Shown here piece after piece: positions 16,381 through 23,958 of a stretch of 34,532 nucleotides of DNA (positions are counted from its first letter, which is position 1; every line of letters begins with the position of its first letter). The notes below the pieces were generated by a model. It searched no databases. It had not been told where the DNA came from and worked only from the letters and a program-made list of their open reading frames with translations. This DNA is from a bacterium HR24 (GTDB taxonomy: Bacteria; Chloroflexota; Dehalococcoidia; SM23-28-2; HRBIN24). Made by a program: the position numbers and the translations under genes. The stretch is from contig BEIA01000010.1 in the NCBI GenBank assembly GCA_002898715.1, positions 1 to 34,532 of the forward strand, read 5' to 3'.

Positions 16381-17550
16381 ATGGAACGAACACGTCGCAA
16401 CCTGTGGATCGCTTTTCTAGGAGAGGCGAAGGCCAACCGTATGTACATGGCCTACGCCCTGAAGGCGATGGAGGAGGGCCATCCAGAGGTGGCCCAGGTA
16501 TTCATGGAGGCGGCCGGGGCCGAGACCGTCCATGCCCTGAGCCACCTCAAGGCCCTGGGCGAGGTCCGCTCCACCCTCGAAAACCTGGTGGCCGTCACCG
16601 AGGGCGAGGCCTACGAGTTCGAGACCATGTACCCCCGTTTCATTCGCGAGGCCGAGGACGAGGGGCACCATCAGGCTGCCGAGAGCTTCCGCCTCGCTCT
16701 GGCCGGCGAGAAGGAGCACCTGCGGCGCTTCCTCGACGCCCTGCATCACCTGGAGCGGAAGACGGGGCAGAAGGCCCGGTCAGCCCCTGCGCCCGGGCGC
16801 GCCGTTGCCCCCCCGGAGCCCCTGCCCGAGGAAGCGGTGGCGGTTCCCGATGCAGCCCGCGAGATCGTCACCGAGAAGCAGCGCATCGCCCGCCTGGCGC
16901 GCATACGCGAGGTCATCTTCGGCATGCAGGACGGCCTGGTCACCGCCGCCACCGTGGGGCCGGCGGTGGCAGGGGCCACCGCCACCGGCTCCACAGTGCT
17001 GGTGGCGGGGCTGGCAGCCATCCTGGGAGGCACCCTGTCCATGTCGGCGGGCAGCTTCCTGGGCTCCCGCGCGGAGCGCCAGGTACAAGAGGCTGAGCTA
17101 GCCCGCGAGCGGTGGGAGATCGAACAGCGGCCAGAGGAAGAGCTCGCTGAGCTCATCGAGATGTACCGCCTGGAGGGCTTCACTTACGAGCAGGCGCGGG
17201 AGATGGCCGAACGGGTAGCGGCGGACAAGGAGCTCTGGCTGAAGACCATGGCCGAGAAGGAGCTGGGCCTGAGCCCCGAAGTGCTGCCGGAGCCCTCCAA
17301 GGATGCCCTGGCCATGGGTGTCTCCTACCTGGGGGCAGGTATCCTGCCCCTCATTCCCTATTTCTTCGCCGCCGGCCCGGCAGCGGTGGCAGCGTCCATT
17401 GCCATCGCCGTAGTGGCCCTGTTCGCCATCGGCGCCATCAAGGGCTGGCTGGTCCGGCGCAACCCCCTCCTTTCCGGCGCCGAGGTCACGGCCATCGGCG
17501 GCATGGTGGCGGTGGCGGCCTACTTCCTCGGCCGCGTGGCGCCGGTATGA
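16381..17550 (+). CDS. Ferritin-like/VIT1 fusion, MbfA-type iron exporter
   Basis: A 389-residue fusion of an N-terminal rubrerythrin-like diiron domain and a C-terminal CCC1/VIT1 membrane transporter, the architecture of MbfA (membrane-bound ferritin A), which exports iron. Diiron-type ligands are visible at E15 (GEAKA), E48-x2-H51 (AETVH), the EGEAYEFE segment (~74-81) and E110-x2-H113 (EKEH). A Pro/Ala linker spans ~122-150. The VIT1 half has REVIFGMQDGLVTAATVG, the signature LSMSAGSFLGSRAE, a cytoplasmic Glu-rich helical region and three more membrane helices. ATG 16381 follows AGGTGGG. A role in iron or manganese detoxification is inferred from the family. Confidence 0.88.
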   Translation: MERTRRNLWIAFLGEAKANRMYMAYALKAMEEGHPEVAQVFMEAAGAETVHALSHLKALGEVRSTLENLVAVTEGEAYEFETMYPRFIREAEDEGHHQAAESFRLALAGEKEHLRRFLDALHHLERKTGQKARSAPAPGRAVAPPEPLPEEAVAVPDAAREIVTEKQRIARLARIREVIFGMQDGLVTAATVGPAVAGATATGSTVLVAGLAAILGGTLSMSAGSFLGSRAERQVQEAELARERWEIEQRPEEELAELIEMYRLEGFTYEQAREMAERVAADKELWLKTMAEKELGLSPEVLPEPSKDALAMGVSYLGAGILPLIPYFFAAGPAAVAASIAIAVVALFAIGAIKGWLVRRNPLLSGAEVTAIGGMVAVAAYFLGRVAPV

Positions 17551-17601
17551 GGAAGTGCATAGACCGCCCCTATCCTCGGCATAACTAACCATTTAGCCAC
17601 C

Positions 17602-17631
17602 TTGACTGGGGCCTTTAATAGGGCCTATGAT
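17602..17631 (+). promoter_or_regulatory. rny promoter (TTGACT-N18-TATGAT)
   Basis: A -35 with 5/6 matches and a -10 with 5/6 matches at 18-bp spacing precede a ~60-nt leader that includes a small CTGAC-N4-GTCAG hairpin (17666-17679) and an SD before ATG 17699. Confidence 0.65.
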
Positions 17632-17698
17632 GATGCTGAAGGTCGAACTTTAACAAGCCAGAACGCTGACGCTTGTCAGTTAAGGAAGTGAGGTCGCT

Positions 17699-19234
17699 AT
17701 GCCGGAAGGCATACTATTCGCTATCATTTTCGGCCTTCTCGGCGCGGCGGCAGGGGTCATCGGCGGCGCTGCATTGCAGCAGAGACTCACCCATTCCCGT
17801 ATCGCCGCCGCGGAGCGAAACGCCGCCCGCATACTGAACGAGGCCGAACGACGTCACAAGGAGCTGTTGATCGAGGCCCGTGAAGAGGCCCTGCGCGTCA
17901 AGAACCAGGTCGAAGCGGAACTCAAGGAGCGACGCAACGAGCTACAGCGGCTGGAGAGACGTCTCCTTCAGAAGGAAGAAAGCCTAGAACGAAAACAGGA
18001 GAGCCTGGAGCGCCGGGAACGCGGCCTCGCCGAGCGCGAGGCCCAGCTGGAAGAGCTGCGCGCCCAGCTCCAGCGCCTCGAACAGGAGCAGCGCCAGGAG
18101 CTGGAGCGCGTGGCCGGCCTGAGCGTCCAGGAAGCCCGCGACATCCTCCTGGCCGAGGTGGAGCGGGAGGTCCGCGACGAGGCCGCTCGCCGCGTCCGCG
18201 AGATCGAGCAGCAGCTCCGCCAGGAGGCCGAAGAGCGCGCCCGCAAGATCCTGGTCACCGCCATGCAGCGGCTGACCAGCGAGGTCGTATCCGAGGCCAC
18301 GGTGTCGGTGGTGCCTCTGCCCTCCGAGGACATGAAGGGGCGCATCATCGGGCGCGAGGGACGTAACATCCGCACCCTGGAGCACCTCACCGGCGTAGAC
18401 GTCATCATCGACGATACGCCCGATGCCGTCACCCTCTCCTCCTTCGACCCGGTGCGTAGGGAGATCGCCCGCGTCGCCCTGACCAGGCTCATCAGCGACG
18501 GACGCATCCACCCCGCCCGCATCGAGGAGATGGTGGAGAAGGCCAAGCGGGAGGTGGAGCAGGCCATCCAGGAGGCCGGCGAGCAGGCTGCCCTGGAGGC
18601 CGGCTGCCCCGGCCTGCACCCCGAGATCCTCAAGTACCTGGGGCGGCTCAAGTTCCGCTACTCCTACGGCCAGAACCAGCTCAAACACGCCGTGGAGACG
18701 GCCCGCCTCGCCGCCCTCATCGCTCATGAGCTGGGGGCCGACGTGGAGGTCGCCCGCCGCGGCGGGCTCCTGCACGACCTGGGCAAGGCCGTCGACCACG
18801 AGGTGGAGGGCACCCACGCCAAGATCGGCGCCGACCTGGCCCGCCGCTACGGCGTGCCGGCACCGATAGTGCACTGCATCGAGGCCCACCACGAGGAGAT
18901 CGAGCCTCAGTCGGTAGAGGCGGTGGTGGTCATCGTGGCCGACGCCCTCAGCGGCAGTCGGCCCGGCGCCCGCCGCGAGTCGCTGGAGCAGTACCTCAAG
19001 CGGCTGGAGGCCCTCGAGGGCGTGGCCTACTCCTTCCCGGGCGTGGAGAAGGCCTTCGCCATCCAGGCCGGGCGCGAGATCCGCGTCATCGTCAGGCCCG
19101 ACGAGATCGACGACCTGGGCGCCTTCCGCCTGGCGCGGGACCTGAGCCGCAAGATCCAGGAGAGCCTGGAGTACCCGGGCCAGATCAAGGTCACTGTCAT
19201 TCGCGAGAAGAGGGCGGTGGAGTACGCCCGCTGA
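17699..19234 (+). CDS. rny: Ribonuclease Y
   Basis: A membrane-anchored endoribonuclease that starts mRNA decay. At 511 residues it has the usual four-part layout: an N-terminal transmembrane helix ([22 protein letters not shown]), a long charged coiled coil to about residue 190, a KH domain with [21 protein letters not shown], and an HD domain with [14 protein letters not shown] plus IEAHHEE. The GREGRN loop is the RNA-binding GxxG. ymdB follows 30 bp downstream, a very conserved neighbour. An SD (GTGAGG) precedes the ATG. Confidence 0.97.
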   Translation: MPEGILFAIIFGLLGAAAGVIGGAALQQRLTHSRIAAAERNAARILNEAERRHKELLIEAREEALRVKNQVEAELKERRNELQRLERRLLQKEESLERKQESLERRERGLAEREAQLEELRAQLQRLEQEQRQELERVAGLSVQEARDILLAEVEREVRDEAARRVREIEQQLRQEAEERARKILVTAMQRLTSEVVSEATVSVVPLPSEDMKGRIIGREGRNIRTLEHLTGVDVIIDDTPDAVTLSSFDPVRREIARVALTRLISDGRIHPARIEEMVEKAKREVEQAIQEAGEQAALEAGCPGLHPEILKYLGRLKFRYSYGQNQLKHAVETARLAALIAHELGADVEVARRGGLLHDLGKAVDHEVEGTHAKIGADLARRYGVPAPIVHCIEAHHEEIEPQSVEAVVVIVADALSGSRPGARRESLEQYLKRLEALEGVAYSFPGVEKAFAIQAGREIRVIVRPDEIDDLGAFRLARDLSRKIQESLEYPGQIKVTVIREKRAVEYAR

Positions 19235-19264
19235 GCCGGGCATCCAGCGTCCCGGGAGTCGGCC

Positions 19265-20038
19265 ATGCGCGTTTTGATGATAGGGGACGTGGTGGGCAAG
19301 CTGGGACGGCACGTGCTGTCCCAGCTCGTGCCCGAACTGCGTCGCCAGTACGGCCTGGACCTGGTCATCGCCAACGGCGAGAACGCCGCCAGCGGCAAAG
19401 GGCTAACGCCCGAGACGGCGCAGGAGATGCTCTCCGCCGGCGTCGACGTCATCACCTCCGGCAACCATATCTGGCAGTACCGCGAGGTGTACCCGCTCCT
19501 GGACGGCGACTGGCCCATCCTCCGCCCGCTCAACTATCCCGAAGGGGCGCCGGGCAAGGGCGTGTGGGCCCGCGACGGGGTTGCGGTCATCAACCTCCAG
19601 GGACGCGTCTTCATGCCCCACCACATCGACTGCCCCTTCCGCGCCGCCGACAGGGCCCTGGCCCATGTCCAGGGCTCGGCCCGCATCGTCATCGTCGATA
19701 TCCACGCCGAGGCCACTAGTGAGAAAGTGGCCCTGGGCTGGTACCTGGACGGGCGCGCCAGCGCCGTCGTCGGCACCCATACCCACGTCCCCACCGCCGA
19801 CGCGCGGGTGCTGCCCGGCGGCACGGCCTACGTCAGCGACGTGGGCATGACCGGCGCCCGCGACAGCGTCATCGGCGTGGACGTGGGGCCCGTGATCCAG
19901 CACTTCCTGTACCAGGTGCCCTCGCGACTGCCCCCCGTGGAGAAGGGGCCCGCGGTGCTGAACTCCGTGCTCATAGAGATAGACCCCGCCACGGGCCGCG
20001 CCCTGTCGATCCAGAGAGTCGACTGCGAGGTAGCATGA
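19265..20038 (+). CDS. ymdB: YmdB-type metallophosphoesterase
   Basis: A 257-residue calcineurin-like phosphoesterase of the YmdB family; in Bacillus YmdB hydrolyses cyclic nucleotides and affects biofilm and motility decisions. Metal-binding motifs are GDVVGKLGR (with Asp 8), NGENAASGKG, TSGNHIW, the VDIHAEATSEK segment and GTHTHVPTADARVLPGG. It lies directly after rny and its stop is separated by a single base from the PHP gene start, so the three are probably cotranscribed. Confidence 0.93.
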   Translation: MRVLMIGDVVGKLGRHVLSQLVPELRRQYGLDLVIANGENAASGKGLTPETAQEMLSAGVDVITSGNHIWQYREVYPLLDGDWPILRPLNYPEGAPGKGVWARDGVAVINLQGRVFMPHHIDCPFRAADRALAHVQGSARIVIVDIHAEATSEKVALGWYLDGRASAVVGTHTHVPTADARVLPGGTAYVSDVGMTGARDSVIGVDVGPVIQHFLYQVPSRLPPVEKGPAVLNSVLIEIDPATGRALSIQRVDCEVA

Positions 20039-20039
20039 T

Positions 20040-20885
20040 ATGCCGAGCCGCGCCGACCTGCACACCCACAGCACCTACTCGGATGGCGTCCTGACGCCCA
20101 GGCAATTGGTGGACTACGCCTATTCGCGGGGCGTGCGCATCCTCGCCCTCACCGACCACGATATAACCGACGGCATACCCGAGGCGCTGGAGGCGGCCCG
20201 GGCCTACCCCGATCTCCTCCTCATCCCGGGCATCGAGATGAGCACCGACGTCCCCGGCAATGAGGTGCACATCCTGGGCTACTTCATCGACTGGCAGGAC
20301 GCCGGTTTCCAGGAGGTTCTCGCCCGCCTGCGCGACTCGCGGGTGGACCGCGCCCGCCGCATGGTGGAAAAGCTGGCCCGGTTGGGGGCGCCGGTCTCCT
20401 GGGAGCGGGTGCTGGAGCTGGCCGGCGAGGGGGCGGTGGGCAGGCCCCACATCGCCCAGGCGCTGGTGGAGGCCGGACACGTGGCCAGCGTCAACGAGGC
20501 CTTCGAGCGCTACCTGGGCCGCAATGCCCCTGCTTATGTCGAGCGAGAGAAGATGACCCTACCGGAAGTGGTGGAGCTGCTGGGCCGCGTCGGCGGCCTG
20601 GCGGTCCTGGCCCACCCCCGCGAGCTGGAGCCCGACCTGGACCGCCTGCTGCCGGAGCTCAGGGCCGCCGGGCTCGTGGGCATGGAGGTCTACTATCAGG
20701 ACTACGCGCCCGAAGAGATAGAGCGCCTGCTGGGTTGGGCGCGACGCTTCGACCTGCTGCCCCTGGGCGGCAGCGACTACCACGGCCTGGGCGGCCCCCA
20801 CCAGCGGGAGCCCGGCGACATCCCCCTCCCCGACGAGCCGGTGCAGCGCCTCTTGGAGCTGGCCGCCGTGCGGGGCCGCGTCTAG
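20040..20885 (+). CDS. PHP-domain phosphoesterase (YciV/RNase AM-like)
   Basis: A 281-residue stand-alone PHP phosphoesterase. The metal-site motifs appear in order: ADLHTHSTYSDG, ALTDHDITDG, GIEMSTDVPGNEVHILGYF, a His in VGRPHIAQALVEAGH, LAHPREL and GGSDYHG. The length and a middle region with FERYLGRNAPAYV match the YciV/TrpH family, whose members remove 3'-phosphates from 3',5'-bisphosphonucleotides or degrade short RNAs from the 5' end. Its place after rny and ymdB fits a role in RNA turnover, which is an inference. The stop codon lies inside the first unit of a tandem repeat. Confidence 0.88.
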   Translation: MPSRADLHTHSTYSDGVLTPRQLVDYAYSRGVRILALTDHDITDGIPEALEAARAYPDLLLIPGIEMSTDVPGNEVHILGYFIDWQDAGFQEVLARLRDSRVDRARRMVEKLARLGAPVSWERVLELAGEGAVGRPHIAQALVEAGHVASVNEAFERYLGRNAPAYVEREKMTLPEVVELLGRVGGLAVLAHPRELEPDLDRLLPELRAAGLVGMEVYYQDYAPEEIERLLGWARRFDLLPLGGSDYHGLGGPHQREPGDIPLPDEPVQRLLELAAVRGRV

Positions 20886-20947
20886 CCGGCCCGTCAGCGC
20901 AGGGATAGCGGGGCCGCGTTTAGCCGCCGCGTCAGCGCAGGACCAGC
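20872..20947. repeat. Imperfect 38-bp tandem duplication at a convergent gene junction
   Basis: Two adjacent 38-bp units (20872-20909 and 20910-20947) begin GGGGCCGCGT and share the block CGTCAGCGCAGG; by eye 32 of 38 bases agree. The first covers the stop of the PHP gene, the second the C-terminus and stop of the convergent small gene. Confidence 0.8.
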
Positions 20948-21162
20948 CGCGCCACCGCCAGCCCCACCAGGATGACCCCCGTGGCCAGGCCCACCCGCCA
21001 CAGGTCGGCGAGCACGTAGCGGTGGTCGCGCAGCAGCCGGCGAGGACGGCGCTCGGGCGTTGTCGGTGGCGCCTCCTCCGGCTGAACGGCGGCCGCGGCC
21101 GGCGGAGGCCCCGCCGGGACGTGGGCGGGGCGATAGGGCGGGCGGCGACGTCGGCGGGCCAT
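20932..21162 (-). CDS. Small single-TM protein with basic, proline-rich N-terminus
   Basis: A 76-residue protein that starts MARRRRRPPYRP, continues through an Ala/Pro-rich disordered stretch and a second basic patch (RRPRRLLRDHRYV), and ends in one hydrophobic helix (VGLATGVILVGLAVARLVL). ATG 21162 has GGAAGGAGG 4 nt upstream and is much better than the 21303 start of the ORF track, which would overlap the tRNA gene. It is a probable tail-anchored membrane protein of unknown function. The strongly positive cytoplasmic part might touch nucleic acid or lipid headgroups, which is speculation. Confidence 0.6.
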   Translation of the reverse strand: MARRRRRPPYRPAHVPAGPPPAAAAVQPEEAPPTTPERRPRRLLRDHRYVLADLWRVGLATGVILVGLAVARLVLR

Positions 21163-21183
21163 GGCCTCCTTCCTACAGCCCGC

Positions 21184-21189
21184 ATTATA
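21184..21189 (-). promoter_or_regulatory. -10 box TATAAT for the small TM protein gene
   Basis: A perfect TATAAT on the minus strand lies 21 bp upstream of the ATG, leaving a short leader with a good SD. The -35 is poor. Confidence 0.45.
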
Positions 21190-21236
21190 GACCAGCCGCC
21201 GCCTACGGCCTACGGGTCCCTCTGGCCCTGGGCCTA

Positions 21237-21265
21237 TTGACGCCGGGCGCCGCGGTGTCCAAAAT
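21237..21265 (+). promoter_or_regulatory. tRNA-Asp promoter (TTGACG-N17-CAAAAT)
   Basis: A 5/6 -35 and a 4/6 -10 at 17-bp spacing place the transcription start near 21272, a few bases before the mature tRNA. Confidence 0.55.
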
Positions 21266-21278
21266 GGGGGTGGAAGGC

Positions 21279-21354
21279 GGCCCCGTGGTGTAGCGGCCAA
21301 CATGCCTCCTTGTCAAGGAGGAGAGCGCGGGTTCGAGTCCCGTCGGGGCCGCCA
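21279..21354 (+). tRNA. tRNA-Asp (anticodon GTC)
   Basis: The 76-nt cloverleaf has acceptor arms GGCCCCG and CGGGGCC, a D-arm beginning GTGTAGCGG, anticodon stem CCTCC/GGAGG around loop TTGTCAA with anticodon GTC at 21312-21314, and a T-arm GCGGG-TTCGAGT-CCCGT. The discriminator G and an encoded CCA end the gene. A prophage integrase gene starts 130 bp downstream, so its 3' end is the likely attachment site. Confidence 0.96.
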
Positions 21355-21363
21355 ATTCATTTG

Positions 21364-21470
21364 CCCAACTTGACATCCTCCGCAGTCCCCCGCTCGCTGC
21401 GCACGCCGGTCGCAGCCAACTTGACACCCTTGACCAACTGTTGGCTTCGCCATTGACACGAAATGTTGGC
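21364..21470. repeat. Clustered CCAAC and CTTGAC repeats, likely integrase arm sites (attL)
   Basis: The 11-mer CCAACTTGACA occurs at 21365-21375 and 21416-21426. CTTGACC recurs 9 bp after the second copy, the palindrome CCAACTGTTGG lies at 21434-21444, and TGTTGGC lies at 21464-21470. The segment between tRNA and int is also less GC-rich than its surroundings. Such short repeated and inverted sites beside an integrase gene are typical arm-type or excisionase binding sites. TTGACA motifs here lack matching -10 boxes. Confidence 0.5.
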
Positions 21471-21484
21471 TAAGGGGGGATACC

Positions 21485-22402
21485 ATGCTGCAGAGGACCG
21501 ATGCCGGCACCACTACGGGCCTGGGCTGGGCGGAGTATCTGCGCCAGTGGGAGGTCCACCTGCGGGCGCGGGGGCTCGCCACCAGCACCATCGCCTGGTA
21601 CCTGGGCCTCATGCGGGAGGCAGCCGCGAGGCTGTCGGCCCTAGGCCTGCCCGAGGCCCCCGCCGCCATCACCCGGGAGCACATCGAGGAGGTCCTGGCG
21701 TCCCTCAGGGAGGGGCGCGCGCCCGAGACGCTGCGGGCCTACTACAAGGCGCTGCGGGCCTTCTACCGCTGGCTGCTGGACGAGGGGGAGGTGGCCCGCC
21801 ACCCCATGGAGCGGCTGCCCTGGCCCAAGGTGCCCCCCAGGGCGCCGCGGGGGGTGACGGCCGATGAGGTGCGGGCCATGGTGCGGGCCTGCGGGCAGGA
21901 CGTGCTGGGCCGCAGGGATGCTGCGCTGGTCGCCTTCCTGTTCGATACGGGCTGGCGGGCCTCGGAGGCCCTCCAGGCGACGGTGGCGATGGCCAGGGAG
22001 GGGACCTACCGCGCCTTGGCCAAAGGGGGGCGCGAGGTGGTGGCGACCCTCTCGCCCCGCGTCCAGGAGCTGGTCAACCGCTGGCTGCGGGCCCGGGCCC
22101 AGCTGCCGGGCGCCGGCCTTACGTCTGCCCTGTGGCTGGGGCGCAACGGCGAGCCCCTCACCCGCCACGGCCTTTACGAGATAGTCGCCGCCGCCGGCAA
22201 GCGGGTGGGGCTAGCCGTCCACCCCCACATGCTGCGCCACGGTCACGCCTATGCCTGGCTGGAGGCGGGGGGCGACGTCATGGACTTAAAGGAAAATCTG
22301 GGCCACTCGTCGGTGGCCGTGACCGAGACCTACCTGCGCTGGCAGGCGCGCGAGCGGGCACTGCGCGCCAGAGAGAGGCACGCGCCAGGGCTGGGCCTGT
22401 AG
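21485..22402 (+). CDS. int: Phage integrase, tyrosine recombinase
   Basis: A 305-residue tyrosine recombinase. The N-terminal ~115 residues are a SAM-like core-binding domain (YLRQWEVHLRARGLATSTIAWYLG, then LRAYYKALRAFYRWLL). The catalytic domain has R158 (GWRASEAL), K180 (LAKGGRE), H248-x2-R251 (HPHMLRHGHAYAWLE), H274 (LGHSSVAVT) and the nucleophile Y283 (ETYLRW), so the full set is present. GGGGGGA precedes the ATG. Position right after tRNA-Asp shows that it integrates the element there. It lacks an obvious N-terminal arm-binding domain before residue 15, so arm binding may be by the N-terminal domain or an accessory protein. Confidence 0.93.
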   Translation: MLQRTDAGTTTGLGWAEYLRQWEVHLRARGLATSTIAWYLGLMREAAARLSALGLPEAPAAITREHIEEVLASLREGRAPETLRAYYKALRAFYRWLLDEGEVARHPMERLPWPKVPPRAPRGVTADEVRAMVRACGQDVLGRRDAALVAFLFDTGWRASEALQATVAMAREGTYRALAKGGREVVATLSPRVQELVNRWLRARAQLPGAGLTSALWLGRNGEPLTRHGLYEIVAAAGKRVGLAVHPHMLRHGHAYAWLEAGGDVMDLKENLGHSSVAVTETYLRWQARERALRARERHAPGLGL

Positions 22403-22450
22403 CGTAGTCCCTGTTCGAAAAGTCTTCACAAAAATTGGCCCGCCAAGGGG

Positions 22451-22478
22451 TTGACAGCCCTCGTTGTAAGGTTACAAT
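22451..22478 (+). promoter_or_regulatory. Phage early promoter (TTGACA-N16-TACAAT) with overlapping operator-like inverted repeat
   Basis: A consensus -35 and a 5/6 -10 at 16-bp spacing precede the small early genes. The inverted repeat TTGTAA-GG-TTACAA (22464-22477) covers the spacer end and the -10 box, and a further CTGTAAGG half-site lies at 22484-22491. A repressor bound here would block the promoter directly. Confidence 0.7.
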
Positions 22479-22512
22479 GTGTGCTGTAAGGCCGACGAGG
22501 AGGTGCAGGGCG

Positions 22513-22749
22513 ATGACCAGGAAGATAACCGTCAACGACGTCAGGTACCTGGGGGGCGTCACGCTCCCGGGGCAGCGTGCCAGGTTCGCGGGGGCGTTCA
22601 GGGTTCCCCCGGGGTGTCTCGAGGTCTACGGCCTGGTGCGGCCCCGGGCCGGGACCCCATACATCCACTGGCGGCTGGGGCCGGCGACGCCCCAGGCGCT
22701 GGCTCTGGCACGGGAGCTGGCCCGCGCCCAGGCCGAAACGGGGGACTAG
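22513..22749 (+). CDS. Small phage protein, unknown function
   Basis: A 78-residue protein (MTRKITVNDVRYLGGVTLPGQ...) without recognised family. It looks like a compact alpha/beta fold: two or three short strands, a PRAGTPYIHWRLG segment and a C-terminal helix rich in Ala (ALALARELARAQAE). The ORF track starts at 22435, upstream of the promoter; ATG 22513 with GAGGAGGTG upstream is correct. It is the first gene of the rightward early operon, directly under the operator-like palindrome, so it may be involved in lysogeny control or early takeover, but nothing in the protein proves this. Confidence 0.6.
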   Translation: MTRKITVNDVRYLGGVTLPGQRARFAGAFRVPPGCLEVYGLVRPRAGTPYIHWRLGPATPQALALARELARAQAETGD

Positions 22750-22825
22750 CGCCCCCGTCGCCCCGCAAATTCCTGCCGCCACCGCGGGGCCTGATGAGGC
22801 AGGGCGGCGGAGAAAGGAGGAGGCC

Positions 22826-23335
22826 ATGCTAATGTATGACTACAGCGACTACCCGCCGCTGGTGGCCTCCCGCCGCTGTCACGAGTGCGGACAGAGGCGC
22901 GAGGTGACCGTGCGCGGTGACGGCACGTTCTACGGGGCGTGCCGGCACCTGGCCGGGAAGCTGCGGGCCGCCATCCGCCGCCACCCGGAGCCGGTCGAGC
23001 TCTGGGGCGGGAGGCCTGGCTACGCGGTCGCCCCGGCGGGGGCGCTGAATGTGTTCCCCCGCCTTCCCTACACGAATATCGCCCCCTTCAACCCGTCCCG
23101 CCAGGTCCACATCCTGGGGCGGGCGGGGGGCGTGACGGTGGGGCTATGGCTGGATGAGGGCGAGTATGTAGCCCTCACCAGCCCCGAGCATTACCCGTGC
23201 GGGGAGGAGCCGCCCCGGGTCACCCTGGGGTGGCTGCGGGAGCGCCTGCTGGTGGCCGAGGACCAGTGGTCTCCGGCCACCGGCGACACCAAAATCTTCC
23301 TGCCTCTGGACGACGAGGGAGGGGAGGACGAATGA
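22826..23335 (+). CDS. Phage protein with N-terminal zinc-finger motif, unknown function
   Basis: A 169-residue protein. Near the N-terminus RRCHECGQRREV followed by FYGACRHLAG gives Cys/His residues able to bind zinc. The middle is proline-rich and aromatic, and the C-terminus is acidic (PLDDEGGEDE). AAAGGAGGAGG precedes ATG 22826; the longer ORF-track version is a frame extension over the previous gene. The stop overlaps the next start (ATGA), so it is coupled to the HTH gene. No known family is recognised. Confidence 0.6.
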   Translation: MLMYDYSDYPPLVASRRCHECGQRREVTVRGDGTFYGACRHLAGKLRAAIRRHPEPVELWGGRPGYAVAPAGALNVFPRLPYTNIAPFNPSRQVHILGRAGGVTVGLWLDEGEYVALTSPEHYPCGEEPPRVTLGWLRERLLVAEDQWSPATGDTKIFLPLDDEGGEDE

Positions 23336-23937
23336 GCCTCCCCTCCCTTTTTTCGTCCCTGCTACCATTTCCCATCGATATCCCTACTGTCGATGTCGCC
23401 TCCCCCGCCGACCTCTCCGACCCCGCCATCGCCGAGGCCATCGCCGAGGCCGTGGCCAGGGAGGCCATGGCCCAGGGCGCATCCCCCCGCTGGGCCTGGG
23501 CCTATGGGGTGCTCGTGGCTGAGGTGGTCACGGGCTGGGCCGTCGGGCCCGGCGTCGAGCGGGAGGCTGCGGAGCTAGAGCGGGCCGCCGCCCGACTCAC
23601 CTCCCCCACTGGCCTGGAGGTGCCCCGCCTCTATGTGGCCCCCTCCTGGGAGGCGCTCCAGGCCCAGGCCGAGGACATCGCCCACTGGCTGGAGGCGGCC
23701 TGGCTGGAGGCACGGCGGCGGTCGCAGGAGGAGGGGGTGCGGTGGCTAACGGTCCGTGAGGCTGCCGCCGCCCTGGGGGTGCACCCCGAACACCTGCGGC
23801 GGCTGGTGCGGGAGGGGGTGTTCCCCGCCGCCGGCGTGCGCCGCATCGGCCAGGGGCGGGGGATGCTGCTCCTGCGGGAGGACATGGTGCTGGCGAGGGC
23901 GGCGAGGGGCGGGCACCGGCCGGGGCTGGGCCTGTAG
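23332..23937 (+). CDS. Phage protein with C-terminal excisionase/MerR-like HTH
   Basis: A 201-residue protein. Residues ~20-130 are helical and Ala/Glu-rich, and the C-terminal ~60 residues form an excisionase-type winged HTH: WLTVREAAAALGVHPEHLRRLVREGVFPAAGVRRIGQGRGMLLLREDMVLA. Proteins of this kind act as recombination directionality factors or regulators. Its position as last gene of the int-proximal operon fits a directionality factor for the integrase, but it is longer than typical Xis. The C-terminus RPGLGL and the last 16 bases of the gene match those of int. Its start is coupled to the preceding gene. Confidence 0.65.
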   Translation: MSLPSLFSSLLPFPIDIPTVDVASPADLSDPAIAEAIAEAVAREAMAQGASPRWAWAYGVLVAEVVTGWAVGPGVEREAAELERAAARLTSPTGLEVPRLYVAPSWEALQAQAEDIAHWLEAAWLEARRRSQEEGVRWLTVREAAAALGVHPEHLRRLVREGVFPAAGVRRIGQGRGMLLLREDMVLARAARGGHRPGLGL

Positions 23938-23958
23938 CTCCGGGGAGGGGGACTTTGC

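Noticed and set aside
21203-21427. Small ORFs crossing the tRNA gene
   Set aside because: They overlap a well-formed tRNA and have no start signals.
21453-21483. TTGACA at 21453 as the int promoter
   Set aside because: No -10 box lies at 16-18 bp; the motif belongs to the repeat cluster instead.
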